Shown here piece by piece: positions 48,969 to 58,300 of a stretch of DNA of 64,000 bases (position 1 is its first letter; each line of letters starts with the position of its first letter). Both the position numbers and the translations under genes were made by a program. Source of the stretch: Planctomycetota bacterium (GTDB lineage: Bacteria > Planctomycetota > Brocadiia > SM23-32 > JAKLEA01); NCBI GenBank assembly GCA_022711755.1, contig JAKLEA010000004.1:1-64000 (forward strand), read 5' to 3'. The notes under the pieces were generated by a model. The model saw only the letters and a program-made list of their open reading frames with translations, was not told the origin of the DNA and ran no database searches.

Positions 48969-50117
48969 CTACCGTTCCAGTTCCCCTCGGACGCGGTGCA
49001 TGTTCATCAGGTCGGCCCTGGTCACGATCCCGAAGAAGCGTCCCGCCGCGTCAATGATCGGAAGCTCTGCGGCGTTCATCCGGCTCATCCGCATGAGCGC
49101 GTCGTAGGCGTCCTCATCCGGCCGGGCCGGGGACTGCATGCCGGTGGAATCGGCGGCGTGGACCGCCCATGTCGAGGTCCAGCGGTCGCGCGGGACCTTT
49201 CCGATCCGCGCGGGCGTCAGCAGCCCCAACGCTTTGCCAGCGTCGCTCACGATGAGCGCGTCGGGATAATGGCGCAGGATGCACTCGTCCACGGCGGTTT
49301 GCAGCGTCATGTCCGGCGGGATGGCGATCACCGACCTTCGCGCGACGCTGTTCACCGGGATGCCCTTCAAGCTGGACATCAGCAGAACGTGCTGGTAGGA
49401 CGAACTGGCGGCGTTTCGGAGGAACAGGCCGATAAGAATGAACATGATGCCGGACATCTGCCCCAGGATAACCATGAGGACTCCGCAGGCGATGAGCAGC
49501 GCTCCCAGCAGCTTGCCGACGCGGCTCGCGATGGAGGTGGCGCGGCGAAGGTCGCCGTAGCGGTACCAGAGCATCGCGCGGAAGACGCGCCCGCCGTCCA
49601 GCGGGAAGCCGGGCAGCAGGTTGAAGATCGCCAGCATGCCGTTAGCCTGCGCAAGGTAGTAGAGAACCGCGCCGAACGGGCGGAGCGCGGCCTCCGCCCC
49701 GCGGGATTCCGCAAACCGTCCCAACGCCCAGCCGAGGCCGAAGCTTCCGCACGCGATCGCCACGCTCGTAGCCGGCCCGGCCAGCGCCATGACCAGTTCC
49801 GCCACGCCGCTGGGCGGTTCGTTGGACATTTCCGCCACGCCTCCGAAGATGAAGAGCGTTATGCCGTGAACACCGGTTCCCGTTCGCATGGCCACAATGC
49901 TGTGCCCAAGCTCGTGCAACAGGACCGAGAGGAAGAGCAATAGCGCCGAACACGGCCCCATGATCCAATAGACTGTTGCGGGGTAATTCGGCATCAGCAT
50001 CGGGAAGATATTGGACGCCATCGTCCAGGAGAGGAACACGAATATGACGAACCAGCTCCAGTCCACGCGGACGGGGATGCCAAGAATGCGCCCAAGCGAT
50101 ATGGTTTTTCCAAGCAT
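48969..50117 (-). CDS. Site-2-protease family (M50) metalloprotease with CBS domains
   Basis: A 382-residue membrane protein. Zinc motif HELGH is at 68-72 and the third ligand Asp at 174 in NLLPGFPLDGGR, both within membrane helices. The C-terminal 130 residues form a CBS pair (IPPDMTLQTAVDECI ... ELPIIDAAGRFFGIVTRADL). Such SpoIVFB/RseP-like proteases cut membrane proteins and the CBS pair often senses adenine nucleotides. The substrate is unknown. No clear RBS; ATG at 50117. Confidence 0.92.
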   Translation of the reverse strand: MLGKTISLGRILGIPVRVDWSWFVIFVFLSWTMASNIFPMLMPNYPATVYWIMGPCSALLLFLSVLLHELGHSIVAMRTGTGVHGITLFIFGGVAEMSNEPPSGVAELVMALAGPATSVAIACGSFGLGWALGRFAESRGAEAALRPFGAVLYYLAQANGMLAIFNLLPGFPLDGGRVFRAMLWYRYGDLRRATSIASRVGKLLGALLIACGVLMVILGQMSGIMFILIGLFLRNAASSSYQHVLLMSSLKGIPVNSVARRSVIAIPPDMTLQTAVDECILRHYPDALIVSDAGKALGLLTPARIGKVPRDRWTSTWAVHAADSTGMQSPARPDEDAYDALMRMSRMNAAELPIIDAAGRFFGIVTRADLMNMHRVRGELER

Positions 50118-50177
50118 CAGGATTTCAGATTTCCGGACTCGATCACAACCGAAAGATCGGGGGTTTCAAATCCAGGA

Positions 50178-51443
50178 TTACGGAGTCGGCAAGCCGTAAT
50201 TCCGAAGCAGTTCCTTCTCCCGCGCGGCGCTCCATCCGTCCGACGGGATGAGCGGCGTCTCCGGGATATGCGGATAAAGTATCGTCTTGCCCTCCGACTT
50301 GCCCTGCTCGATGAGGTGAAGGGCCTCAACCGCCTGGTCAAGGCTGCCGATCATGCCGACATGCAGGGCGGGATCAACCGTCCCGTCCGCGATCAGTTCC
50401 AGCGCCTGGGCCGCGTCATACGGCGTCCCGCCGCTAGAGCCTACGACCTTGATGCCGTCATAGTGGACGCGGATGGCGTCCAGGTCGAGGTGATGCTCGC
50501 CGCGCTTCAGCCCGCCGAAGAGGTTTGCCACGCCGCCGCGCGCCAGCCAGCCCAGCGCGGTCTGCTGAACGGGGCGGATGCCGACGGCCATGATGATGTC
50601 GTCCGCGCCGCGCCCGCCGCTCTCCTCGCGGATGGCTTTTTCAGTTTCATCCGGCCCGACCGCGCGCAGGCGAACACCGGCGGCTTCCGCCTTCGCGCCG
50701 AGATTAGCGACGACCCAGTCAAGGCGCTCCCGGACAACGTCGCTGACGATGAGGGCCTTGACGCGCGCGCGTATGGCAAGCTCGACATGGATGCGCCCCA
50801 TCGCGCCCGCGCCGACAAGGGCGGCCACTCCTCCCTTGAGCAACCCAAGCCGCCCGACGCGGGGTGACGCCGGCGACTCCTGAACGTAATGGCAATGATG
50901 ATCCTGCGCGCAGACGACGCACGATATCGGCTCCGCCATCGAGCAGGCGAAATAAGGCAGCCTCTCGTCCGGCACAGGCAGCAGGCACTCGCCCTTGAAA
51001 ACCTCCTCCGGGATCAGGACGTATTGCGCCAGGTGACCCCCGAGCGTGTAGCCCATCGCAGTCTTTTCCATGCCGGCGGCGTTGTTGCGATAGCGTTCGC
51101 GGTGGTTGATGGGGCCGACGTCCACGGCCGGTTGCGTAACGCAGCGCTGCCCCTCCCGCCACCTGCCGCGCAGGTTCGCGCCGACCTTCACGAGCGTCAC
51201 GGAGCCTTCGTCGCCCAGCGTGACGGGCCACTTCGCCGGGTCCCAGCCGTTGAAGTACGAATGCTCGGAACCCTGCGCGATGATTTTCAGGAGGGACGTG
51301 CACACGCCGGCGGCGTCCACGCGGGCCAGCGCCTGACCCGGCCCCGGCTCCGGCACGGGGATTTCCCGCACCGCGACGTCGCCGAATCCCTTACCGGAAA
51401 AGACCAGCGCCCGCATCATCTTCGGAACCTTGATGTCGCTCAC
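50178..51443 (-). CDS. Zinc-type MDR alcohol/polyol dehydrogenase-like protein
   Basis: A 421-residue medium-chain dehydrogenase/reductase. It has the catalytic-Cys block AGVCTS (C48) and a Rossmann domain with VALVGAGAMGRIH. The usual GHE of the catalytic site reads GDE (77-79), so a zinc ligand is changed. The four-cysteine structural zinc loop is not seen. An insertion with many His (AQDHHCHYVQ) is present. It probably oxidises or reduces a sugar alcohol or related substrate with NAD(P), but activity is uncertain. Starts at GTG 51443 with GGAG 6 bases upstream. Confidence 0.8.
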   Translation of the reverse strand: MSDIKVPKMMRALVFSGKGFGDVAVREIPVPEPGPGQALARVDAAGVCTSLLKIIAQGSEHSYFNGWDPAKWPVTLGDEGSVTLVKVGANLRGRWREGQRCVTQPAVDVGPINHRERYRNNAAGMEKTAMGYTLGGHLAQYVLIPEEVFKGECLLPVPDERLPYFACSMAEPISCVVCAQDHHCHYVQESPASPRVGRLGLLKGGVAALVGAGAMGRIHVELAIRARVKALIVSDVVRERLDWVVANLGAKAEAAGVRLRAVGPDETEKAIREESGGRGADDIIMAVGIRPVQQTALGWLARGGVANLFGGLKRGEHHLDLDAIRVHYDGIKVVGSSGGTPYDAAQALELIADGTVDPALHVGMIGSLDQAVEALHLIEQGKSEGKTILYPHIPETPLIPSDGWSAAREKELLRNYGLPTP

Positions 51444-51465
51444 GTTTGCTCCATTTCTCCTATGA

Positions 51466-52191
51466 TCACAAGTCCAGGACGACGACTTGCGTGTAGTTCT
51501 TCAACTCGTCCAGCCAGACGCCGATCTCGAACTGCCTTTTCGGGTTCGGGCTGCGCTTGCCCGGCCAGGCGTAACGGTAGACCTTCCCGGCGCACGCGAT
51601 GCTCAGGGCGGGCGTCAGGACGAATTGGGAACGGTATGCGCAACTGATTTCCCCGAAGGGCATTACGTGCCCGCCGGTGATCCCGCAGTTGGCGTCAAGC
51701 GCCCTTCCCCAGAACGGCTTGAAGCTCACGCTCTTCTTCGTCAGGCGAAGCTCTCCGTCCCTGACGGCGATCCACTCGCACTCCGGCCAGGGGTAGTATC
51801 GGACGTCCGCGACCAGGATCGTCTCCGGCTCCTCGGCGTCGTACCAGCTTCCGGCTGAAGCACAGCCGCTCGCCGGGGCGGACGGCGCGAAATCGGCCTC
51901 GATCTCCTTCAGACCGAACTTTGCGGGGAGGCATTCGTCACCGCAGAGGGCGGCGCGGATATCCCGCTCGATGTCCTCCGCGAACGGCTCATCGGAGGCG
52001 CTTAAGCGCCACTCGACACAGACGACGCGGGTTTCGTGGTAGAGCGCGGCCTCCGGCGCGTTATCCGGGCGCGCCGAGCGAGCCGCCGCGTTAACCGCCC
52101 GAAACAGCGCGTCCGGATCGTCCGCATGCTTCAGGAGATCCATCCTCAGCGACGTGAAGGGGACAATCAGGCTTTGAAAGCGACGTGCCAT
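51466..52191 (-). CDS. Protein of unknown function
   Basis: A 241-residue soluble protein with many Trp, Tyr and Cys. No family was recognised; no signal peptide or membrane segment. The gene lies 22 bases upstream of the dehydrogenase gene, likely one transcript. Its 5' end faces the DUF523 gene. No clear RBS precedes the ATG at 52191. Confidence 0.6.
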   Translation of the reverse strand: MARRFQSLIVPFTSLRMDLLKHADDPDALFRAVNAAARSARPDNAPEAALYHETRVVCVEWRLSASDEPFAEDIERDIRAALCGDECLPAKFGLKEIEADFAPSAPASGCASAGSWYDAEEPETILVADVRYYPWPECEWIAVRDGELRLTKKSVSFKPFWGRALDANCGITGGHVMPFGEISCAYRSQFVLTPALSIACAGKVYRYAWPGKRSPNPKRQFEIGVWLDELKNYTQVVVLDL

Positions 52192-52289
52192 GCCGTCAGA
52201 CCGAGCGGAATCGCATCACTATGAAACCTGTGTTAATGCTAACGCTCCGGTCGGAAACAATGCAAATACTTTCAACTTGTCTCCCGGCC

Positions 52290-52319
52290 TTGACAACGCG
52301 GGCGGGAAAGCGGGACAAT
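52290..52319 (+). promoter_or_regulatory. Probable promoter of the DUF523 gene
   Basis: Perfect -35 TTGACA, 18-base spacer, GACAAT. The expected transcript would start near 52327, about 30 bases before the TTG start at 52359. Confidence 0.55.
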
Positions 52320-52358
52320 CCCGCAATCCTTCCCGCCGGCGGACTGGAGGCGCAAGCA

Positions 52359-52805
52359 TTGGAAGCCGTCATTGTGAGCGCATGTCTGATGGGCCTGCCG
52401 ACCCGTTACGACGGGCGGAGCAAGCCGTCGGACATTCTGTGCGAACTGCTCGAAGGATGCGTCCCGGTTCCAGTGTGCCCCGAACAACTGGGCGGTCTGC
52501 CCACGCCGCGCCCGCCATGCGAGATCAGCGCGACGGACGACCGCGCCAGCGACGGAGACGACGTGCTTGACGAACGGGCCAGGGTGATCGCGTCGGATGG
52601 AAGCGACTGCACGGAAGCTTACATCAGAGGAGCTGATTGCGTCCTCAAGATCGCGGCGGCGGTCGGCGCAAGGAAGGCGATCATGAAACAGAACAGCCCC
52701 TCGTGCGGATGCGGCTTTGTGATGAAAGGCGGCGTCAGGACGACGGGCAACGGCGTCTGCGCGGCGCTACTTCTGCGGCACGGACTGGAAATTGTCCCGC
52801 TTTAA
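52359..52805 (+). CDS. DUF523 family protein
   Basis: A 148-residue protein matching DUF523: VIVSACLMGLPTRYDG at the N-terminus, VPVCPEQLGGLPTPRPP, and KQNSPSCGCG with conserved cysteines that may bind a metal or iron-sulfur cluster. The TTG start has GGAGG 8 bases upstream and gives the usual family N-terminus; the frame remains open to 52185, but that part would span the promoter. The biochemical role of DUF523 is not known. The COG2426 gene follows by 33 bases. Confidence 0.88.
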   Translation: MEAVIVSACLMGLPTRYDGRSKPSDILCELLEGCVPVPVCPEQLGGLPTPRPPCEISATDDRASDGDDVLDERARVIASDGSDCTEAYIRGADCVLKIAAAVGARKAIMKQNSPSCGCGFVMKGGVRTTGNGVCAALLLRHGLEIVPL

Positions 52806-52838
52806 GCCAACGGTTACAACCATTGTGGAAGGAATGAG

Positions 52839-53324
52839 ATGAGCCGAAACCTGCTGATTGCGATTTTGTTGAGCATCCTGCCGATCTTCGAACTGCGCGG
52901 CGGCATCCCGTTCGCCCTGGGAACAAAATGCCCGGTACTGCTCACCTTCGCCGCATGCACGGGCGCGAACATCGTCATCATCCCGCTGGTCTTTCTGTTC
53001 CTTGACACTGTCAACAAACATCTCTTGAAGATCGCCGTCTATAAGAAGCTTTTCGACGCGCTGGTGGACAGGGCGCGCAAGAAGGCCCACGCGGGCATCG
53101 AGAAGTACGGCTACGTCGGACTGGCGCTCTTTGTCGCCGTGCCGCTGCCGCTGACCGGAGCCTATTCCGGCTGCCTGGCGGCGTGGTTCTTCGACATGGA
53201 GCGCAAGCGTGCGACACTAGCCATCGCTGTAGGCGTACTGATCGCCGGCATCGCCGTGACGCTGGTCGTGGTCTCCGGGATCGAGGCGCTTCAGCACATC
53301 TTCACAAAGCAGGTGCAGGTCTGA
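52839..53324 (+). CDS. COG2426 small membrane protein (annotated as small multidrug exporter)
   Basis: A 161-residue membrane protein with about four hydrophobic helices. It has the family blocks LPIFELRGGIPFALG and FVAVPLPLTGAYSGCLAAWFF. The family name refers to multidrug export, but that role is poorly supported. RBS GGAAGGA is good. It ends 27 bases before the convergent PI-PLC-like gene. Confidence 0.9.
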   Translation: MSRNLLIAILLSILPIFELRGGIPFALGTKCPVLLTFAACTGANIVIIPLVFLFLDTVNKHLLKIAVYKKLFDALVDRARKKAHAGIEKYGYVGLALFVAVPLPLTGAYSGCLAAWFFDMERKRATLAIAVGVLIAGIAVTLVVVSGIEALQHIFTKQVQV

Positions 53325-53351
53325 CGCGCCGCCCGGAGGCGTTGATCCGGC

Positions 53352-54173
53352 TTATCCGCCTTTGCCTTCCAGCAGGAAGTCCCGAAGCCTTTCCAGATTG
53401 TCGGTGTTGATAAGGTCCACGCCGGCGTCGCGGAATTCCCTCCACGCGCCCGGGCCGTCCGGCGCGCCCCAGAATCTTATCCGCTTGCCCTTGTCGTGCG
53501 CCTTCTTGACGGTTTCGCGCAGCTTCGCCCGCTCCTCCGCGGACATGGCGGTCAGGCCCTTCCACTTGAACATGCTCCCCCACGATTCGCTTATCAGCGG
53601 AACGAGGTGAACCGAAACATCCGTCCCCAGGTCTTCCCTGCGTCCGTCAACCGCCGCGTATCGCAACGGCTCCGCCGCAAGCATTTCCTTCGGTCTGTTG
53701 CCGGAGATTATGACCGTTACAGCCTTCTTATCCGTCCTGTCCGGGGTGAAGGTCGTCAGCATTTCAGCGTAGTTTATGAGGACCTTGCTCAGGGCGGAGT
53801 AGGTCTTCGCCCCGTCGGTCTTGAGGTCAATCAGCAGCGTGACCTCCGGCCCGTTCGGAAAGACGCTGCCCCCGTTTTTCTTCACGCGATCAAGCAGGGG
53901 ATCGAGGTAGAGCGCCTCCAGCGTGCGCTCCCGCTTGCACTGGAAAAGATCGTGTCCGACCAGCAGCTTCCCCTCAACCAGGTGAATGTCCGCCTCGATA
54001 CTGCAGAATCCGCAGTCCAGCGCGTCCAGCAGAGGGCGCTTGTGCATGTAGTCGTTGTGCGCATGGGCGTTGGTCAGTGGGATCGGGTCATCGGTTGCCC
54101 CGCCGGGCGCCGCTGAAAACGCCAGGGCGCAGACGACAAGAGACGCGCAACGCAGTCCTGAAATCGGGATCAT
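53352..54173 (-). CDS. Secreted PI-PLC/glycerophosphodiesterase-like phosphodiesterase
   Basis: A 273-residue protein with a signal peptide (CASLVVCALAFSAAPGGATD). Motif NAHAHNDYMHKRPL, then CSIEADIHLVEGKLLVGHD, holds the His/Glu/Asp residues of the PI-PLC/GDPD TIM barrel, close to the AIM6-type group. It should cleave a phosphodiester headgroup outside the cytoplasm; the natural substrate is unknown. The C-terminal block VDLINTDNLERL fits the barrel end. GGAG lies 8 bases upstream of the ATG. Confidence 0.87.
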   Translation of the reverse strand: MIPISGLRCASLVVCALAFSAAPGGATDDPIPLTNAHAHNDYMHKRPLLDALDCGFCSIEADIHLVEGKLLVGHDLFQCKRERTLEALYLDPLLDRVKKNGGSVFPNGPEVTLLIDLKTDGAKTYSALSKVLINYAEMLTTFTPDRTDKKAVTVIISGNRPKEMLAAEPLRYAAVDGRREDLGTDVSVHLVPLISESWGSMFKWKGLTAMSAEERAKLRETVKKAHDKGKRIRFWGAPDGPGAWREFRDAGVDLINTDNLERLRDFLLEGKGG

Positions 54174-54290
54174 GGCGATATCTCCAAAATCATCCGGAAT
54201 GACACGCCCACAAACCTGTAATCATCCTATCAATCCACCGATCGGAAAAGCAAACATCTGGAAGCGGGGGGCGGAATAATCGCCGGCACG

Positions 54291-55229
54291 TTACCCGAAC
54301 GACAAATCCGGCGGCTTGGCCAGCGGGCGCAACTGCGGGAACGCCTCCAGCATGGCATCCGGCACCCGCACAAGTCCGCCCTCCAGCATGGCCTTGATCT
54401 GGATCACGTTGCCCAGCGCCTTGCCTTTCGGATGATTGTTGGCGAAGAGGAACGTCCGCCCCGCCCGCTCCATCGCCTCCAAAACCTTGCCCGCGATTTC
54501 GCGCAGTTCGTCCTCGCCGTAAAGATAGTCGTACCTTGCATGACGTCCTGTGTCACTGCCCGAGTCGCCCCCGGCGGCGTCATTGAACCATGTCTTCGCG
54601 TTGCGACCATGAAGGCGGAAGTAGGCGACGGGGGACGTGACCTTCGGCTTGAGCGCTAGGTTGCCCTTCATCGCTGGCTGGTCAACCGCGCACAGCCCGA
54701 TGCCGCGCGCGCGGAAGAAGTCATCCGCATCCTCGCAATCCCACGCCGCGTTGCGGACCTCCGCGACAAGCGGAAACTCCCCGAACTCCCCGAGCAGACT
54801 GTCAAGATAATCCAGATTTTCCGGCGTCGGCCTGAACGACCAGGGGAATTGCATCAGGAGCGCGGACAGCCTCCCGGCGTCCAACAGAATCTTCAGCCCC
54901 TCCTTCGCGCGCCGGACGTCCCCGGGGGTCCAGCCGGATTCCCGATTATGCGTGAAGCCCTGCCATAGCTTTGCCGCGAACTGGAAGCGCGGCCTGCCGG
55001 CGACGGCGGCGATCCATCGCTCCGCGTATGCCGGATTCAGGGGATGGTAGAAGGACGTGTTTATCTCCACGCAGTCCAGGTACTCGGACAGGTAGGCCAA
55101 CTGATCCGTCCCCCGGATGCGCTTCGGATAGACCACGCCCTGCCAGTCCGGATACGACCATCCGCTGGTTCCCAGAAAGAGATTTTCGAGACCGGGTCTT
55201 GCGGGAGTTTTTTTTGTCTGTCCGTCCAT
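54291..55229 (-). CDS. DUF72 family protein
   Basis: A 312-residue soluble TIM-barrel protein. Family blocks are GTSGWSYPDWQGVVYP, CVEINTSFY, FQFAAKLWQGFTH, LLMQFPWSF, YFRLHG and LFANNHPKG. DUF72 function is unknown. The start at 55229 was chosen because the ATG at 55280 lies inside a terminator stem. It follows the giant surface-protein gene on the same strand but the terminator separates them. Confidence 0.88.
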   Translation of the reverse strand: MDGQTKKTPARPGLENLFLGTSGWSYPDWQGVVYPKRIRGTDQLAYLSEYLDCVEINTSFYHPLNPAYAERWIAAVAGRPRFQFAAKLWQGFTHNRESGWTPGDVRRAKEGLKILLDAGRLSALLMQFPWSFRPTPENLDYLDSLLGEFGEFPLVAEVRNAAWDCEDADDFFRARGIGLCAVDQPAMKGNLALKPKVTSPVAYFRLHGRNAKTWFNDAAGGDSGSDTGRHARYDYLYGEDELREIAGKVLEAMERAGRTFLFANNHPKGKALGNVIQIKAMLEGGLVRVPDAMLEAFPQLRPLAKPPDLSFG

Positions 55230-55258
55230 TGCCGTCTTATCCGGATTGCGGTTAAGCG

Positions 55259-55292
55259 AAACGGCCCCCGACGTTGTCATCGGGGGCCGTTT
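55259..55292. terminator. Intrinsic terminator-like hairpin after the giant surface-protein gene
   Basis: A perfect 13-bp stem (arms at 55259-55271 and 55280-55292, GGCCCCCG core) with an 8-base loop, 30 bases past the stop codon at 55323. The U-tract is five T on the plus strand and only three on the minus strand. Confidence 0.75.
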
Positions 55293-55322
55293 TTCTCTTC
55301 GCGTTTTTTTTACTGCGCGAGA

Positions 55323-58300
55323 CTAGCTCAGCACGGCCACGCGCACGGTTCCTATCTGGATCGGGTTGTCCCTGTCAACCGTGCTCCAGGAGCCGGTGTA
55401 GAACAGGAAGCTGCCGGTCTCGGCCAGCACGCCGCGGGTCGCGCCGTAACCGTCAACGTTGCCGCCGACGTAGACCCATCCGATCGTGCCGCTGCCGGAG
55501 GACAGGACGTCGGAGCCGTCGCTATCGCCCAGGCGGGCGTTGGAGCTGAAGACTCCGGCGCTGATATCCGATCCCTGGAAATTGCCGCCGATGCGGACCT
55601 GCTGGATCTTGCCGCTGCCCGGCGCGTCGCCTGAATCGCCGAAGACGGCGTTGCTGCCGAGGTTCGGCCCGGCGGCCAGCGAGGATTGCAGCATGTTGCC
55701 GCTGATGCTGACGACGTTGATGTTCGCCGCGTTGACCGCGGTGGAAATCATGTCCGCCGCGCCCATGCTGTAGATCGTTCCGCCAACGTCAAAGACGGAA
55801 CTTCTGACATTCCCTGCCGCCGTGAAGCGCATCAGGTCTCCGCCGGCCTGGACGCGGCCCTGGAAGCCGCCGCCCATCGCGCCGAGGAATGTGATATTCC
55901 CGCTGGAGAACACGTCCATGCTCAGATCGCCGCTCAGGGAGTAGACCGCGCCGATCTGGGCGGCGGAGATGCCATTGACCGGTTCTGAGGCGTCCGTGAA
56001 GACCGCCGCGTCGAGCCTGCCAAGCGCCTCGAACCAGACGTCACCCTCAAGCGTCCCGACCTTCAGGTTGGCCAGGTTGCCGCCGACGAACAAGGAGGAG
56101 TCGGTGGCCATGGCCGAGGCCTGGAAGAGGGTCATGTTGCCGTCAACAACCGAGTTGCCGCCGACCGTCCCGAACGGGGCGAAGAAGGCGTTGAGGGCCT
56201 TGCCCTGGAGGGCGATATCCGCGCCGTCCCCGCCTTCGATGAAGGTATGAGAACCGAGCGTCATGCCTCCGATGGCCGCGCCGCTGATGCCGCTCTTGAG
56301 GGAGATCGTCTTGGCGTTGTGGTCCCACGTGATGAAGCTAACGTCCGGAACTTCCGATCCGGGGGCGACGCGCAGGTCAATCACGGAATCCAGCCAGCCT
56401 TCGACGACGATGCCCAGGCCGGAGGCGTCAACCTCCTGGTCCAGGATCGCAAGGGTCACAGGCTCCTTGCACCAGCCGCCCAGGACGAGGACGTCATAGT
56501 CGCGCCAGTGGGAGGCGACTTCCGGGTCCTTGATCCAGCCGAACGTGATGTCGCTGGCCTCCGGGCTGGAGACATCCGTGTCATAGAAGTGGACGGTTGA
56601 CCTCCAACTGCGGGTCGTGACGGAGCCGAGGTAGGCCATTTCCTCTTCGGGGATTTCCGTGTTTCCGAAATCGAGTCCGGTGATGTTTTCGCCGCCCTCG
56701 ACGTCAATCGTGTAGGAGCCGACCGTGCCGTCCTCGCCGGTGATCCTGACGGGTATCGAACCGAGCACGACGCTTGTCCCGGCGCGCACGAACTGCAAGT
56801 CGTAGACGCGCGGCGTTCCGTCGCCGGTGAATTCAACGTCGAATGACGCCGTCTCGCCCTCGCCGACGTCAGTGACGACGCCGGTAAGGTTTTCCATCAG
56901 GACGCCGTCCTCTGACGCGCGGAGCGAGATGTCGAAGGACGTGCTGGTCACGGCGGATTCAACCGCCGCCACGATGCCGTCCGCGACGGTCGTTCCCGAT
57001 CCGGCGGTGATGTAGAAGAAGAATGGATCTCCCGGCTCAATCGGATCGCCGGAGATGTTGCTTTCAATCGTCCTCGTGGAACCGTTAACCGCGCCGGTCA
57101 GGATGGACAGGGCCTCGAGGGGCTGCCTGGGCGCATAGGTCGGGCTGGTCGAGTTGCCCAGACCGATGACGAGCGCGCCCATTCCGACGAGTTGGTCAAT
57201 CGTCTCCTGTATGGAAGCGCCGTCCATGCGGCTGTCGCCGTTGGCGTCAGGCGTGGTCGTGCGCGAGGATGACGTGAAGCTGGACACCGGGACTGTCACG
57301 CCGCCGGCGCCCGTGATCGTGGTCGCGCCGTCGTCGCGATAGACCGTGCCGATGTCAGTTGCAACCAGGACTATCGGCAGCGCGCCGGGGCGGAAACCGC
57401 CGCCGCCGACGTTGCCGCTGGGGGCCAGGACGTTGTTGGCCGGGTCGGCAGTGAAGGACGCGAACGCCGGAACGTCGCCGCTCACGCCGGGGCTGGTCTG
57501 CGTGGAGGCCAGTCCTGCCGGGCCGCTGTCCAGCTTGCTGCCGTTGCCGTCGCCGTCAATGCCGACGCCGGTGGCGAGCTGGTAGAGGCCGTCAATCATC
57601 GTCTCCGGGCCGTCTCCGCCGTAACCCGGCGCGGTGCGGTTCAGCGCGGCGTTGATGGCCGCGTCGAATCCGGACGTGCTGGTCGTGATGATCGGCTGGT
57701 TGAGGGTGAACGGACGCCCGTCGGTATCCTCGCCGGAAACCGCGGAACCGAGTGTTCCGCCCCAGTCCTCAAACCTTCCCACGCCGAAGCCGAACGTCAC
57801 ATCGGGCAGGGAGGTCTGGAGCCTGGAGATGACCGTCGGGAACTCGGCGACAAGGGTCGGGGCAGTGCTGGCGAAGCTGCCTGTGTCGTCGAAGAGGAGG
57901 AACACGTCAACGTCCGTCACCACGCCGCCTGTGTGAGGCAGCGTAAGCATGACATCGCGGATGGCCGACTCCGCGTTGTGCAGGTCAAGGTCAATCATGG
58001 TCGGCGAGACGTTTCCGGAGGCCGGATTGCTCGGTTCGGTCGGCTCGACCAGCGCGCCGGTTCCGCCCGTCACGGGATAGGTCGCCTCCCATCCGTCGGG
58101 AAGGATTTCCGTGATGTTGTAGGTTCCGGGGACCACGTCAACGAAGCGATACAAGCCTCTTTCGGTGTAGGGGTTGATTGACTCATTCCCGTCGAGGTCT
58201 TCTTCGTAGGTGACGACGCTGGCGATCAGTGCGCCGGCGGAGTTGCGAAGTTCGATGGTGACGCCGTTGAGTCCCGGCTCGCCCTCGTCGCGCCTGCCGT

